From: Chloroflexota bacterium
GTDB taxonomy: Bacteria; Chloroflexota; Limnocylindria; Limnocylindrales; CSP1-4
DNA: 5,343 nt
Assembly (NCBI GenBank): GCA_004298915.1
Contig: SCTE01000518.1
Span: 1-5,343, forward strand
Reading direction: 5' to 3'
Position numbers and translations under genes: made by a program. Positions 1-5,343 of the stretch are shown piece after piece. The notes under the pieces are model-generated. The model did not search any database. It was not told the origin of the DNA and worked only from the letters and a program-made list of their open reading frames with translations. Within the stretch, counting starts at the first letter, position 1; the number at the start of each line of letters is the position of its first letter.

Positions 1-1
1 C

Positions 2-1834
2 CGACTGCTCGACGATGCTGACGTGTTTCCGGACCTCGACGCCACCCTCCGTCGGCGCTTTCCGGATGAGCCGTACCGCCGTCGGTTCGGGGCGATCGCG
101 GAGCGCCTTCGCCGGACTCGACATCACCTGACCGGCGACCCAGGGCCGACCGGAGGCCGATACGACGGGCCGGCGGAGCTCCTCGACGACCTCGCGGTCA
201 TTCAGCGAGCGCTCGTCGCCGATGGCCTGGCGAGGGTGGCCACCGGGAGCGTCCAGGACTTTCGATGGCAGGTCGAGACCTTCGGATTCCACCTCGCCGA
301 GCTCGAGGTGCGCCAGCATGCCGCGGTCCATCGAGCCGCCGCTGCCGCCCTTGCCGCCGCATCGGCACAGGGGATCCCGACCCGCCCGGACGCCGAGGTC
401 GGTGTCGGCGTCACCCTTGGGGAGGTCCTCGAGACGTTCCGCGCGATCGACCGGGTCCGCAAGCGATTCGGCGCGGCCGCAGCGGGCAGGGTCGTCGTCA
501 GCTTCACCGAGCGGGTGGCCGACGTCACGGACGTCCTGGACCTTGCCGAGGTCGCGATCGGCCCCGCCGCCCGGGACATCGATGTCGTCCCGCTGTTCGA
601 ATCGGCGGTCGCACTCGAATCCGCGGACGGTGTCCTGGGGCCGATCCTCGCCGATGGCCGATACCGCCGGCACCTCGAGGGCCGGGGCAATCGCCAGGAG
701 GTCATGCTCGGCTACTCCGATTCGAACAAGGAATCGGGTTTCCTCGCCGCCAACTGGCAGCTCCATCGGGCCCAGGCCGCGCTCGTCGCGGTCGCCGATG
801 CGGCCGGCGTGGAGCTCACGATCTTCCATGGCCGCGGCGGCACGGTCGGCCGCGGCGGCGGCCGCCTCGACCGAGCGGTCCTCGGCCAGCCGCGCGGCAC
901 GGTTCGCGGCCGGCTCAAGGTCACCGAGCAGGGCGAGGTTGTCGCCTCGCGCTACGGCAACCCGGCAATCGCGCTGCGACACCTCGAGCTGCTGGCCGGG
1001 GCCGTGATCATCGCGGACGCGGAGGATCGAGCGGGTCCCGGTGCGCTGGGCGATGGCTCGCGCATCTCGAAGGACGACCCAGGTCAGCGTTCGTCGTCGG
1101 GTCAGGTCACCGCAGTCGACCACGGCCTGATGGATCGGCTCGCCACGGCCTCAGCGGCCGCCTACCGCTCCCTCGTCTACGACGACCCGGGGTTCGCGGC
1201 GTTCTTCCGCCAGCTGACCCCGATCGACGTCCTGACCACGATGCGCCTGGGGTCCCGGCCGGCGTCGCGGTCCTCGCGGCATGCCGACGACGAGTTTGGA
1301 ATCGAACGCTTGCGGGCGATCCCGTGGGGGTTCGCCTGGGCCCAGGCGCGCGTCGAGGTCCCCGGCTGGTACGGATTGGGGACGGCCGTGGACACGCTGG
1401 TCCGCGACGAGGGCCCGGCAGCGCTCGAGCGCCTCGGGGTTCTCTACCGGTCGTGGCCGTACCTGACCGCTGTCATCGACCATGCCGAGCTCGCGATCGC
1501 CCGGTCCGACTTCGGGGTCGCGCGACGGTACGCAGCGTTTGCCAGGGCCGATGGCGACGCCGAGCGATGGCGTCGGATCGAGGACGAGTACGCCCGGACG
1601 GCCGAGGTCATCCTCGCGATCACGGGTCGCTCCCGGCTCCTGGCTACGAGCCCGGCCATCGCGCGTGCCATCGCCCTGCGCAACCCCGACATCGACACGC
1701 TATCGGAGCTCCAGGTCGGCCGGCTCGCGCGCCTGCGGTCGCTGCCGGCTGATGCCCCGGGGCGAGCGGACCTGGAGCGCCTCGTCCGATTGACCGTGAG
1801 CGGGATCGCCGCCGGCCTCCAGGTGACGGGCTGA
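2..1834 (+). CDS. ppc: Phosphoenolpyruvate carboxylase, C-terminal two thirds (5' end outside window)
   Basis: Cytosolic enzyme that carboxylates PEP with bicarbonate to give oxaloacetate and phosphate, refilling the TCA cycle. The frame is open to the left edge, so the GTG at 23 is internal. About 300 N-terminal residues, including the catalytic TAHPTE histidine, are missing. Numbering from that GTG, visible motifs are LEVRQH (95-100, active-site Arg97), PLFES (190-194, metal ligand Glu193), GYSDSNKESG (230-239, metal ligand Asp233, Lys236), FHGRGGTVGRGGGR (268-281) and LGSRP...LRAIPW (409-435). The mobile loop between the last two blocks is about 5 residues longer than in E. coli. A polar Gly/Ser/Asp-rich stretch at about 331-368 makes that region about 23 residues longer. 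The protein ends LQVTG, where the family normally ends [Q/R]NTG, and the E. coli Lys773 position is Arg494; both belong to the aspartate inhibitor site. The family call is very secure. The gene converges on the aminotransferase downstream. Confidence 0.97.
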   Translation, partial: RLLDDADVFPDLDATLRRRFPDEPYRRRFGAIAERLRRTRHHLTGDPGPTGGRYDGPAELLDDLAVIQRALVADGLARVATGSVQDFRWQVETFGFHLAELEVRQHAAVHRAAAAALAAASAQGIPTRPDAEVGVGVTLGEVLETFRAIDRVRKRFGAAAAGRVVVSFTERVADVTDVLDLAEVAIGPAARDIDVVPLFESAVALESADGVLGPILADGRYRRHLEGRGNRQEVMLGYSDSNKESGFLAANWQLHRAQAALVAVADAAGVELTIFHGRGGTVGRGGGRLDRAVLGQPRGTVRGRLKVTEQGEVVASRYGNPAIALRHLELLAGAVIIADAEDRAGPGALGDGSRISKDDPGQRSSSGQVTAVDHGLMDRLATASAAAYRSLVYDDPGFAAFFRQLTPIDVLTTMRLGSRPASRSSRHADDEFGIERLRAIPWGFAWAQARVEVPGWYGLGTAVDTLVRDEGPAALERLGVLYRSWPYLTAVIDHAELAIARSDFGVARRYAAFARADGDAERWRRIEDEYARTAEVILAITGRSRLLATSPAIARAIALRNPDIDTLSELQVGRLARLRSLPADAPGRADLERLVRLTVSGIAAGLQVTG

Positions 1835-1835
1835 C

Positions 1836-1861
1836 CGATCCCGTCGTGGGTGCCGGGATCG
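1836..1861. terminator. Hairpin between convergent genes, possible weak bidirectional terminator
   Basis: A perfect 8-bp inverted repeat (CGATCCCG at 1836-1843 and CGGGATCG at 1854-1861) with a 10-nt loop starts 2 nt after the ppc stop codon. It lies before the end of the opposing aminotransferase gene at 1891. No T-tract follows on either strand, so it is not a classical intrinsic terminator. It could stabilise 3' ends or assist factor-dependent termination of both transcripts. Position and symmetry are the only support. Confidence 0.4.
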
Positions 1862-1890
1862 CGTGGCCTGGCCCGCGCCTCCAGCGGCGA

Positions 1891-3093
1891 TCAGCCCAGG
1901 CGATGGACGAGGGCGTCAGCGAGCCTCGCGTAGTCGTCGATCTCGTTGTACTGCTGGGCCGAGATCCGGACCACGACCGCGCTCGGTGGCGCCGATGCGT
2001 CCCGGCGGCCCGCGGGAACCGGGAACGGGGAGATCGGGACCTCGATCCGATCTTCATCAATCAGCGCTCGCTTCAAGGCGCGTGCCGCCTCATCGCTCGG
2101 CGTCATCGGCAACGGGATCGTGGCCATCGACCCGTGCATCGACTCCGGGGTCCTTGGGGTGACGCCAAGGGCATCGGCGATCAGCCTCCGACCGTCGATC
2201 GCCAGCTGGTGGTTCTGGCCCATCAGTCCCGGCCATCCGTTCGGATGCAGCCCGCGGATCGTGGAGATCGCCGCGGGGAGGGTCAGGTAGGACGTGGGGT
2301 CCGGCGTCCCGGTCCAGTCGAACTCCAGCCACAGGCGCGGGCGCCCCGAGCGCGGATCGTTCCAGCCGTGGCTGATGACCAGGGGTCGAATCCGGTCTCG
2401 GCGATCCGCCCGGACATGCAGCATGCCCGTGCCCTTCGGACCGCATAGCCACTTGTGGCCGTTGCCGGTCCAGTACGCCGCCCCGAGCGCCTCGACATCC
2501 ACCGGCACCTGGCCCGGTGCATGGGCCGCATCGACCAGCGTATCGACGCCCCGATCGTCGAGCATGCGGACGATCTGCTCGATCGGCAGGATCGTCGCGG
2601 TCGGGCTCGTGATGTGACTGACCATGGCCAGCCGGGTGTTGGGCGTCACGGCTGCTCGGACGGCCTCGACGACCTCGTCCCCGGACGTGATCTCGGCGGG
2701 CAGCTGGACCGTGACGACCGTCGCCCCGGCGGCACGCGCCACCTCGGCAAGGGCGTTCAGCGTTGCGTTGTACTCATGATTCGTCGTCAGGAGTTCGTCG
2801 CCGGGCTCGAACCGGAGCGAGCGCAGGACGGTCGACACGCCGTTGGTGGCGTTCGGGACGAAGACGAGTCCGTCCGGATCGGCATTCAGGAACCGCGCCA
2901 CGACATGACGGGCGTCGTCCAGGCGCGCCTCGATCGTCGTGTCCAGGAACGCGACCGGCTCCGCTTCGAGCTCATCGATCAACGCCCGTTGGTGGGCCAG
3001 CACCGGCAGCGGGCACGCCCCGAACGATCCGTGGTTGAGGAAGGTGATCGCCGGATCGAGCCGCCAAGGCGAATCCGGGCTGAAACGACGCAC
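1891..3093 (-). CDS. Class V PLP-dependent aminotransferase, isopenicillin N epimerase-like
   Basis: A complete 400-residue fold-type I PLP enzyme of the class V aminotransferase / isopenicillin N epimerase-like (CefD-related) group, which also includes cysteine desulfurase-like and EgtE-like lyases. The N-terminal FLNHGSFGACP (18-28) is typical of this subgroup. Asn81-Ala-Thr-Asn lies in the cofactor phosphate-binding region. Asp188 in DAAHAPGQ (188-195) should bind the pyridine nitrogen, with His191 and Gln195 nearby. Lys214 in NGHKWLCGPKG (211-221) is the expected Schiff-base lysine. Arg377 in VVRIS is the likely substrate-carboxylate Arg. All key residues are present and the length is normal for the family, so the enzyme should be active. 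The substrate cannot be told: no beta-lactam, ergothioneine or Fe-S genes adjoin it, so literal isopenicillin N epimerisation is unlikely. The GTG start at 3093 is favoured because a -10-like box sits 6 nt upstream and no Shine-Dalgarno sequence is present. Confidence 0.93.
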   Translation of the reverse strand: MRRFSPDSPWRLDPAITFLNHGSFGACPLPVLAHQRALIDELEAEPVAFLDTTIEARLDDARHVVARFLNADPDGLVFVPNATNGVSTVLRSLRFEPGDELLTTNHEYNATLNALAEVARAAGATVVTVQLPAEITSGDEVVEAVRAAVTPNTRLAMVSHITSPTATILPIEQIVRMLDDRGVDTLVDAAHAPGQVPVDVEALGAAYWTGNGHKWLCGPKGTGMLHVRADRRDRIRPLVISHGWNDPRSGRPRLWLEFDWTGTPDPTSYLTLPAAISTIRGLHPNGWPGLMGQNHQLAIDGRRLIADALGVTPRTPESMHGSMATIPLPMTPSDEAARALKRALIDEDRIEVPISPFPVPAGRRDASAPPSAVVVRISAQQYNEIDDYARLADALVHRLG

Positions 3094-3099
3094 CCGTGG

Positions 3100-3105
3100 A
3101 GGATA
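3100..3105 (-). promoter_or_regulatory. Putative -10 box of the aminotransferase (leaderless promoter)
   Basis: The minus strand reads TATCCT from 3105 to 3100, matching the TANNNT pattern of -10 elements. Six bases (ccacgg) separate it from the GTG at 3093. With the last T at -7, position +1 falls on the G of that GTG, so the mRNA would have no leader. No convincing -35 hexamer is visible about 17 bp further upstream. The absence of any AGGAGG-like site on this strand before the GTG agrees with a leaderless message. Confidence 0.45.
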
Positions 3106-3140
3106 GGGGAGCCGGCGGCGTTGCGCGGCCGTGCGCCGCC

Positions 3141-3707
3141 GTGGCGCAGTCCCGCGAGCCGGTCCTCGTGAACCTGGCGGGCTATTTCGGCGGGGGCCTG
3201 TACGAGACGATCTGGGGCCTGTTCGTCCTCGATCGCGGCGGGAGTGTCGTCCTCGTGGGAGCGTCGTTCGCCGTGTTCGGCCTGACCACGATCGTGTTCT
3301 CGCCGATTGGCGGCCGCATCGTCGACCGGCGTGGGCCGTTTCCCTTCATCGTCGGCGGACTGCTGGTCATGATCGTCACCATGCTCATCTATCCGTTCGC
3401 CAGCCCACCCATCGTGTTCCTGCCGCTCGTGGCCATCGAAGCGATCGGCTTTTCGTTCCTCGCCCCGGCAACGTTCATCGTCATCGGTCGCGGGACGCCG
3501 GCGGGCAGGACGTCGACGGCGCAGGGCCTCGTTGGGTCCGCGGGCACGCTCGGGACCATCGTGGCGGCGCTTGCAACCGGGGTCCTGGCAGCCATCGACC
3601 TCAACGCCCCGTTCTTCGTCGGCGCCGGCACGATCGCGATCCTGCTCCTGCTCGTCCTGGTCATGTCCGGCCGCCTGCTTCGCTCGATGCGGGCGATTTC
3701 GGCGTGA
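3141..3707 (+). CDS. Half-size (six-helix) major facilitator superfamily transporter protein
   Basis: An inner-membrane protein of about 188 residues with six predicted helices. Counting from GTG 3141, these lie at roughly 9-30, 36-55, 69-85, 90-116, 126-151 and 156-175. GGRIVDRRG, between the second and third helices, is the MFS motif A that occurs between TM2/TM3 and again between TM8/TM9. A short basic tail (GRLLRSMRA) ends the protein, as after TM12. Full MFS carriers have 12 helices in about 400 residues, so one half is missing; I lean toward the C-terminal half being present. Neither the upstream DNA, which is the aminotransferase gene, nor the downstream DNA, which is the tRNA, encodes the other half. 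The frame is open from GTG 3096, but those added residues look unlike protein. Neither start has a well-placed Shine-Dalgarno site, since GGAGG at 3098-3102 leads to no in-frame start at suitable distance. It may be a decaying remnant or a self-assembling half transporter. Substrate unknown. Confidence 0.7.
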   Translation: MAQSREPVLVNLAGYFGGGLYETIWGLFVLDRGGSVVLVGASFAVFGLTTIVFSPIGGRIVDRRGPFPFIVGGLLVMIVTMLIYPFASPPIVFLPLVAIEAIGFSFLAPATFIVIGRGTPAGRTSTAQGLVGSAGTLGTIVAALATGVLAAIDLNAPFFVGAGTIAILLLLVLVMSGRLLRSMRAISA

Positions 3708-3710
3708 CGT

Positions 3711-3739
3711 TTGTCAGAACGGGCCCGGTCGACTAGCAT
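3711..3739 (+). promoter_or_regulatory. Sigma70-type promoter of the initiator tRNA gene
   Basis: TTGTCA at 3711-3716 (consensus TTGACA, one mismatch) and TAGCAT at 3734-3739 (consensus TATAAT, TAnnnT pattern) are separated by exactly 17 bp. The expected start site is at about 3744-3746, only 1-3 nt before the tRNA 5' end at 3747. The -35 box begins 4 nt after the stop codon of the MFS gene, so the tRNA is likely transcribed independently of that gene. Confidence 0.65.
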
Positions 3740-3746
3740 TCGCAGT

Positions 3747-3821
3747 CGCGGGGTGGAGCAGCGGCAGCTCGTCGGGCTCATAACCCGAAGGTCAGGGGTT
3801 CGAATCCCCTCCCCGCAACCA
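3747..3821 (+). tRNA. Initiator tRNA-fMet (anticodon CAU)
   Basis: A 75-nt cloverleaf. The acceptor stem is CGCGGGG (3747-3753) with CCCCGCA (3811-3817); the first position is a C1 x A72 mismatch, the hallmark of bacterial initiators recognised by Met-tRNA formyltransferase. The D-stem GAGC/GCTC has a 7-nt loop and the A11:U24 pair typical of initiators. The anticodon stem TCGGG/CCCGA carries the three G:C pairs needed for P-site entry, with loop CTCATAA and anticodon CAT at 3779-3781. The variable loop is AGGTC and the T-stem AGGGG/CCCCT encloses TTCGAAT. Discriminator A3818 is followed by an encoded CCA (3819-3821). The gene is therefore intact, delivers formyl-Met to the start codon, and can be distinguished from elongator Met and tRNA-Ile2. 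It has its own promoter and terminator. Confidence 0.97.
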
Positions 3822-3837
3822 AGCCGAATACACCTTC

Positions 3838-3874
3838 AGAACCCCGGTCTCGACCAACCGGGGTTCTTTCTTTT
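3838..3874 (+). terminator. Intrinsic terminator of the tRNA-fMet transcript
   Basis: A perfect 11-bp GC-rich stem (AGAACCCCGGT at 3838-3848 with ACCGGGGTTCT at 3857-3867) encloses an 8-nt loop and runs into TTTCTTTT. This is a textbook rho-independent terminator starting 16 nt after the tRNA CCA end. The T-rich side is on the plus strand only, so it serves the tRNA. The minus-strand ABC operon ending at 3967 would meet the hairpin without a following U-tract. I saw no separate terminator for that operon in 3875-3966. Confidence 0.9.
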
Positions 3875-3966
3875 CACACTCGATGGCCGGGTGATTGGGG
3901 ACCATCGGGCTGCCTTGCGCATCGGTGGGCTCGTGCTCCCGGCGCGTGCTCCTGGGTCTCGTGCGC

Positions 3967-4755
3967 TCAGGCACTCAGGCGCTGGTAGCGCCGCACCCCG
4001 ACCGGCAGGAAGACCGCGATGATCACGATCACCCACCCGATCGTCACGATGGCCGGTTGGTCGGCCGGCAGCCCTGAGCCGACGTATGGGTTCGGGTTGC
4101 CCCACAGGTCCCGCGTTGCCGCCGTCAACGTGCTGACCGGATTCCATTCCGCAACGGGCTGGAGGAAGTCCGGCAAGGACTGGGGTGGAACGAAGACATT
4201 CGAGATGAAGGTGATGGGGAACAACACCGTGAACGAGACTTGCTGCGCGACCTCGACGCTCGGCACGACGAGACCGAGCCAGACGCCGATCGCGGTCATG
4301 GCAAGGGTGAACAGGAGGAGCAGGCCGATACCGGTCAGGAGTTCTGCGGGTCCCGTATTGACTCGCCAGCCCACCACGTAGCCCGAGATCATGAGCACGA
4401 CGAGGATCCCGGCGTTGTAGATGACGTCGGCCAGGATTCGCCCGATGAGCACCGCCGGGCGCGCCATCGGCAACGATCGAAATCGATCGAGCAGGCCCTT
4501 GTTGAGGTCATCCCGCATGCCGACGGCCGTGGTTGCGGCAGCGAAGACGATGGTCTGCGCGAAGATTCCGGGCATCAGGTATTCGCGATAACTCCCGCCG
4601 TTCGGCAACGGGATCGCCCCGCCGAACACGAACGCGAAGAGCAGCACGAACATGACCGACTGCAGGATGGCGAAGATCGCGAGCTCCGGGATCCGGGGGA
4701 TCCGCTTGAGGTTTCGCCAGGTGATGATCAGCGTGTCCGCGACCAGGCGGCTCAC
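3967..4755 (-). CDS. ABC-2 type exporter permease, DrrB family
   Basis: A 262-residue inner-membrane subunit of an ABC exporter of the daunorubicin-resistance DrrB type. Six hydrophobic segments are visible at roughly 26-46, 59-80, 108-130, 138-164, 172-190 and 235-253. The cytoplasmic stretch DDLNKGLLDRFRSLPMAR (82-99) corresponds to the conserved coupling segment of ABC-2 permeases that contacts the ATPase. FVPPQSLPDFLQ (188-199), followed by EWNPVS (203-208), is the usual motif before the last helix. Length and topology are normal. The GTG start at 4755 overlaps the ATPase stop by 4 bp (GTGA), and GAGGTG lies 5 nt upstream as a ribosome site, so translation is probably coupled. Such pairs export hydrophobic drugs, lipids or polyketides; the cargo cannot be read from sequence. 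The symbol drrB is withheld because orthology to the daunorubicin gene is not shown. Confidence 0.93.
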   Translation of the reverse strand: MSRLVADTLIITWRNLKRIPRIPELAIFAILQSVMFVLLFAFVFGGAIPLPNGGSYREYLMPGIFAQTIVFAAATTAVGMRDDLNKGLLDRFRSLPMARPAVLIGRILADVIYNAGILVVLMISGYVVGWRVNTGPAELLTGIGLLLLFTLAMTAIGVWLGLVVPSVEVAQQVSFTVLFPITFISNVFVPPQSLPDFLQPVAEWNPVSTLTAATRDLWGNPNPYVGSGLPADQPAIVTIGWVIVIIAVFLPVGVRRYQRLSA

Positions 4756-5343
4756 GCGGCCACCTCAGGCGGCGTCGATTCGATCGGCTGGCCGGTCAGG
4801 GCGAGGAAGACGTCATCCATCGTCGGACGGCGAAGGGCAATGTCGTCGATCGCGACACCGGCTTCGCCGAGGTCGCGGACGATCTCGATGAGCTTGGTCG
4901 CGCCACCGATCGCCGGGACCGTGAGTTTGCGCGTGTGTTCGTCGAGGACCCACTGCCCGGAGCCGTCGCGAGCGAGGACCTCGGCTGCTCGCTGGATTTC
5001 CGCCCGGTCGTGCACCACGACCTCGATTCGTTCGCCACCGACCTGGCCCTTCAGCTCGTCGGCGGTGCCGCGAGCGATGATCCGGCCGTGATCGACGACG
5101 GCGATCGTATCGGCGAGCTCATCTGCCTCCTCGAGATACTGGGTCGTGAGCAGTAGCGTCGTCCCGTCGCGGACGAGGGTCCGGATCACGTCCCACATGC
5201 CGAGACGCCCTCGTGGATCGAGCCCGGTCGTCGGCTCGTCGAGGAACAGGAGCTTCGGGCGGCCGATCAGCGCACTCGCCAGGTCCAGGCGCCGGCGCAT
5301 CCCGCCTGAATAGGTCTTGACGATGCGGTCGGCCGCCTCGCCG
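4752..5343 (-). CDS. ABC exporter ATP-binding protein, DrrA family (N-terminal part outside window)
   Basis: Cytoplasmic ATPase that powers the downstream permease. The frame is open to the right edge, so the ATG at 5300 is internal: it is the Met of the signature motif YSGGMRRRLDLA (residues 11-22 of the 196 visible). Walker B LLFLDEP (31-37), the D-loop TTGLDP (38-43) and the switch region TTQYLEEADELAD (66-78) follow. The Walker A and Q-loop parts lie beyond the edge. The switch position carries Gln68 instead of the usual His, as is known for DrrA-type proteins. The C-terminal extension contains RRPTMDDVFLALTG (171-184), matching the DrrA C-terminal LDEVFL motif with conservative changes. 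This supports DrrA family over LolD- or MacB-like ATPases. The gene overlaps the permease by 4 bp. The operon promoter lies outside the window. Confidence 0.94.
   Translation of the reverse strand, partial: GEAADRIVKTYSGGMRRRLDLASALIGRPKLLFLDEPTTGLDPRGRLGMWDVIRTLVRDGTTLLLTTQYLEEADELADTIAVVDHGRIIARGTADELKGQVGGERIEVVVHDRAEIQRAAEVLARDGSGQWVLDEHTRKLTVPAIGGATKLIEIVRDLGEAGVAIDDIALRRPTMDDVFLALTGQPIESTPPEVAA
4761..4766 (-). promoter_or_regulatory. Ribosome binding site of the DrrB-type permease
   Basis: The minus strand reads GAGGTG from 4766 to 4761, five bases before the GTG at 4755 and inside the last codons of the ATPase gene. Together with the GTGA start/stop overlap, it supports GTG 4755 as the true start. 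Confidence 0.6.

Noticed and set aside
265..1752. Long plus-strand open frame of 495 codons inside ppc, plus other overlapping frames there
   Set aside because: Its product is dominated by Arg, Gly and Pro with no recognisable motif, as expected for an off-frame reading of high-GC coding DNA. The ppc frame carries all the conserved catalytic motifs.
1846..3171. Plus-strand open frames antisense to the aminotransferase (about 200 and 238 codons)
   Set aside because: Low-complexity Arg/Gly/Asp-rich products with no family resemblance; they mirror the codon bias of the clearly real minus-strand gene.
3799..3821. 3' end of the tRNA as an integration (att) site next to the truncated MFS gene
   Set aside because: No second copy of the tRNA 3' end, no integrase and no mobile-element gene is present in the window, and the MFS fragment lies on the 5' side of the tRNA.
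3881..3907. CGATGG/CCATCG inverted repeat downstream of the permease
   Set aside because: Only a 6-bp stem with a 15-nt loop and no T-tract on the minus strand; too weak to call a terminator for the ABC operon.
3792..3974. Small minus-strand frame of 60 codons ending in RGGDSNP
   Set aside because: It ends by reading the T-arm of the tRNA backwards and crosses the terminator hairpin; RGGDSNP-like tails are a well-known artefact of translating tRNA genes.
4474..4490. Direct repeat CGATCGA separated by 3 bases
   Set aside because: It encodes the conserved DRFRS segment of the permease coupling helix, so codon use explains it; there are no further copies in an array.
4240..5091. Plus-strand open frame of 283 codons antisense to the ABC exporter pair
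   Set aside because: The charged, repetitive composition (many D, E, R, H) is a shadow of two well-supported minus-strand genes.

Overview
The window is 5.3 kb of high-GC bacterial DNA (about two thirds G+C by eye, with strong G/C preference at third codon positions and several GTG starts). Nothing in it fixes the phylum. The codon style, the actinobacterial or chloroflexotal flavour of the PEP carboxylase, the DrrAB-type ABC pair and the annotation-style 'isopenicillin N epimerase' aminotransferase fit Chloroflexota or Actinomycetota; that is inference.

Layout: (1) The left edge cuts into a plus-strand phosphoenolpyruvate carboxylase gene, of which about the last 610 codons are present (to 1834). 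(2) A short convergent gap (1835-1890) holds an 8-bp hairpin. (3) A complete minus-strand class V PLP-dependent aminotransferase follows (1891-3093). It has a -10 box placed so that the transcript would begin at or next to its GTG codon. (4) A plus-strand gene for only six membrane helices of an MFS transporter (about 3141-3707) starts almost back to back with the aminotransferase. (5) An initiator tRNA-fMet(CAU) (3747-3821) has its own visible sigma70-type promoter and is followed by a strong intrinsic terminator (3838-3874). (6) From the right edge, a minus-strand two-gene ABC exporter operon of the DrrA/DrrB type runs toward the tRNA. Its ATPase is cut by the window edge and overlaps the permease by 4 bp.

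The genes do not form one pathway: anaplerotic carbon fixation, a PLP enzyme of unknown substrate, a half-size transporter, translation initiation and a drug/lipid-type exporter. I found no mobile element, CRISPR array or evident new multi-gene system. The points most worth checking are the loss of the near-universal C-terminal Asn (aspartate effector site) in the PEP carboxylase, the isolated six-helix MFS half, and two promoters that appear to give zero-length or near-zero-length leaders.
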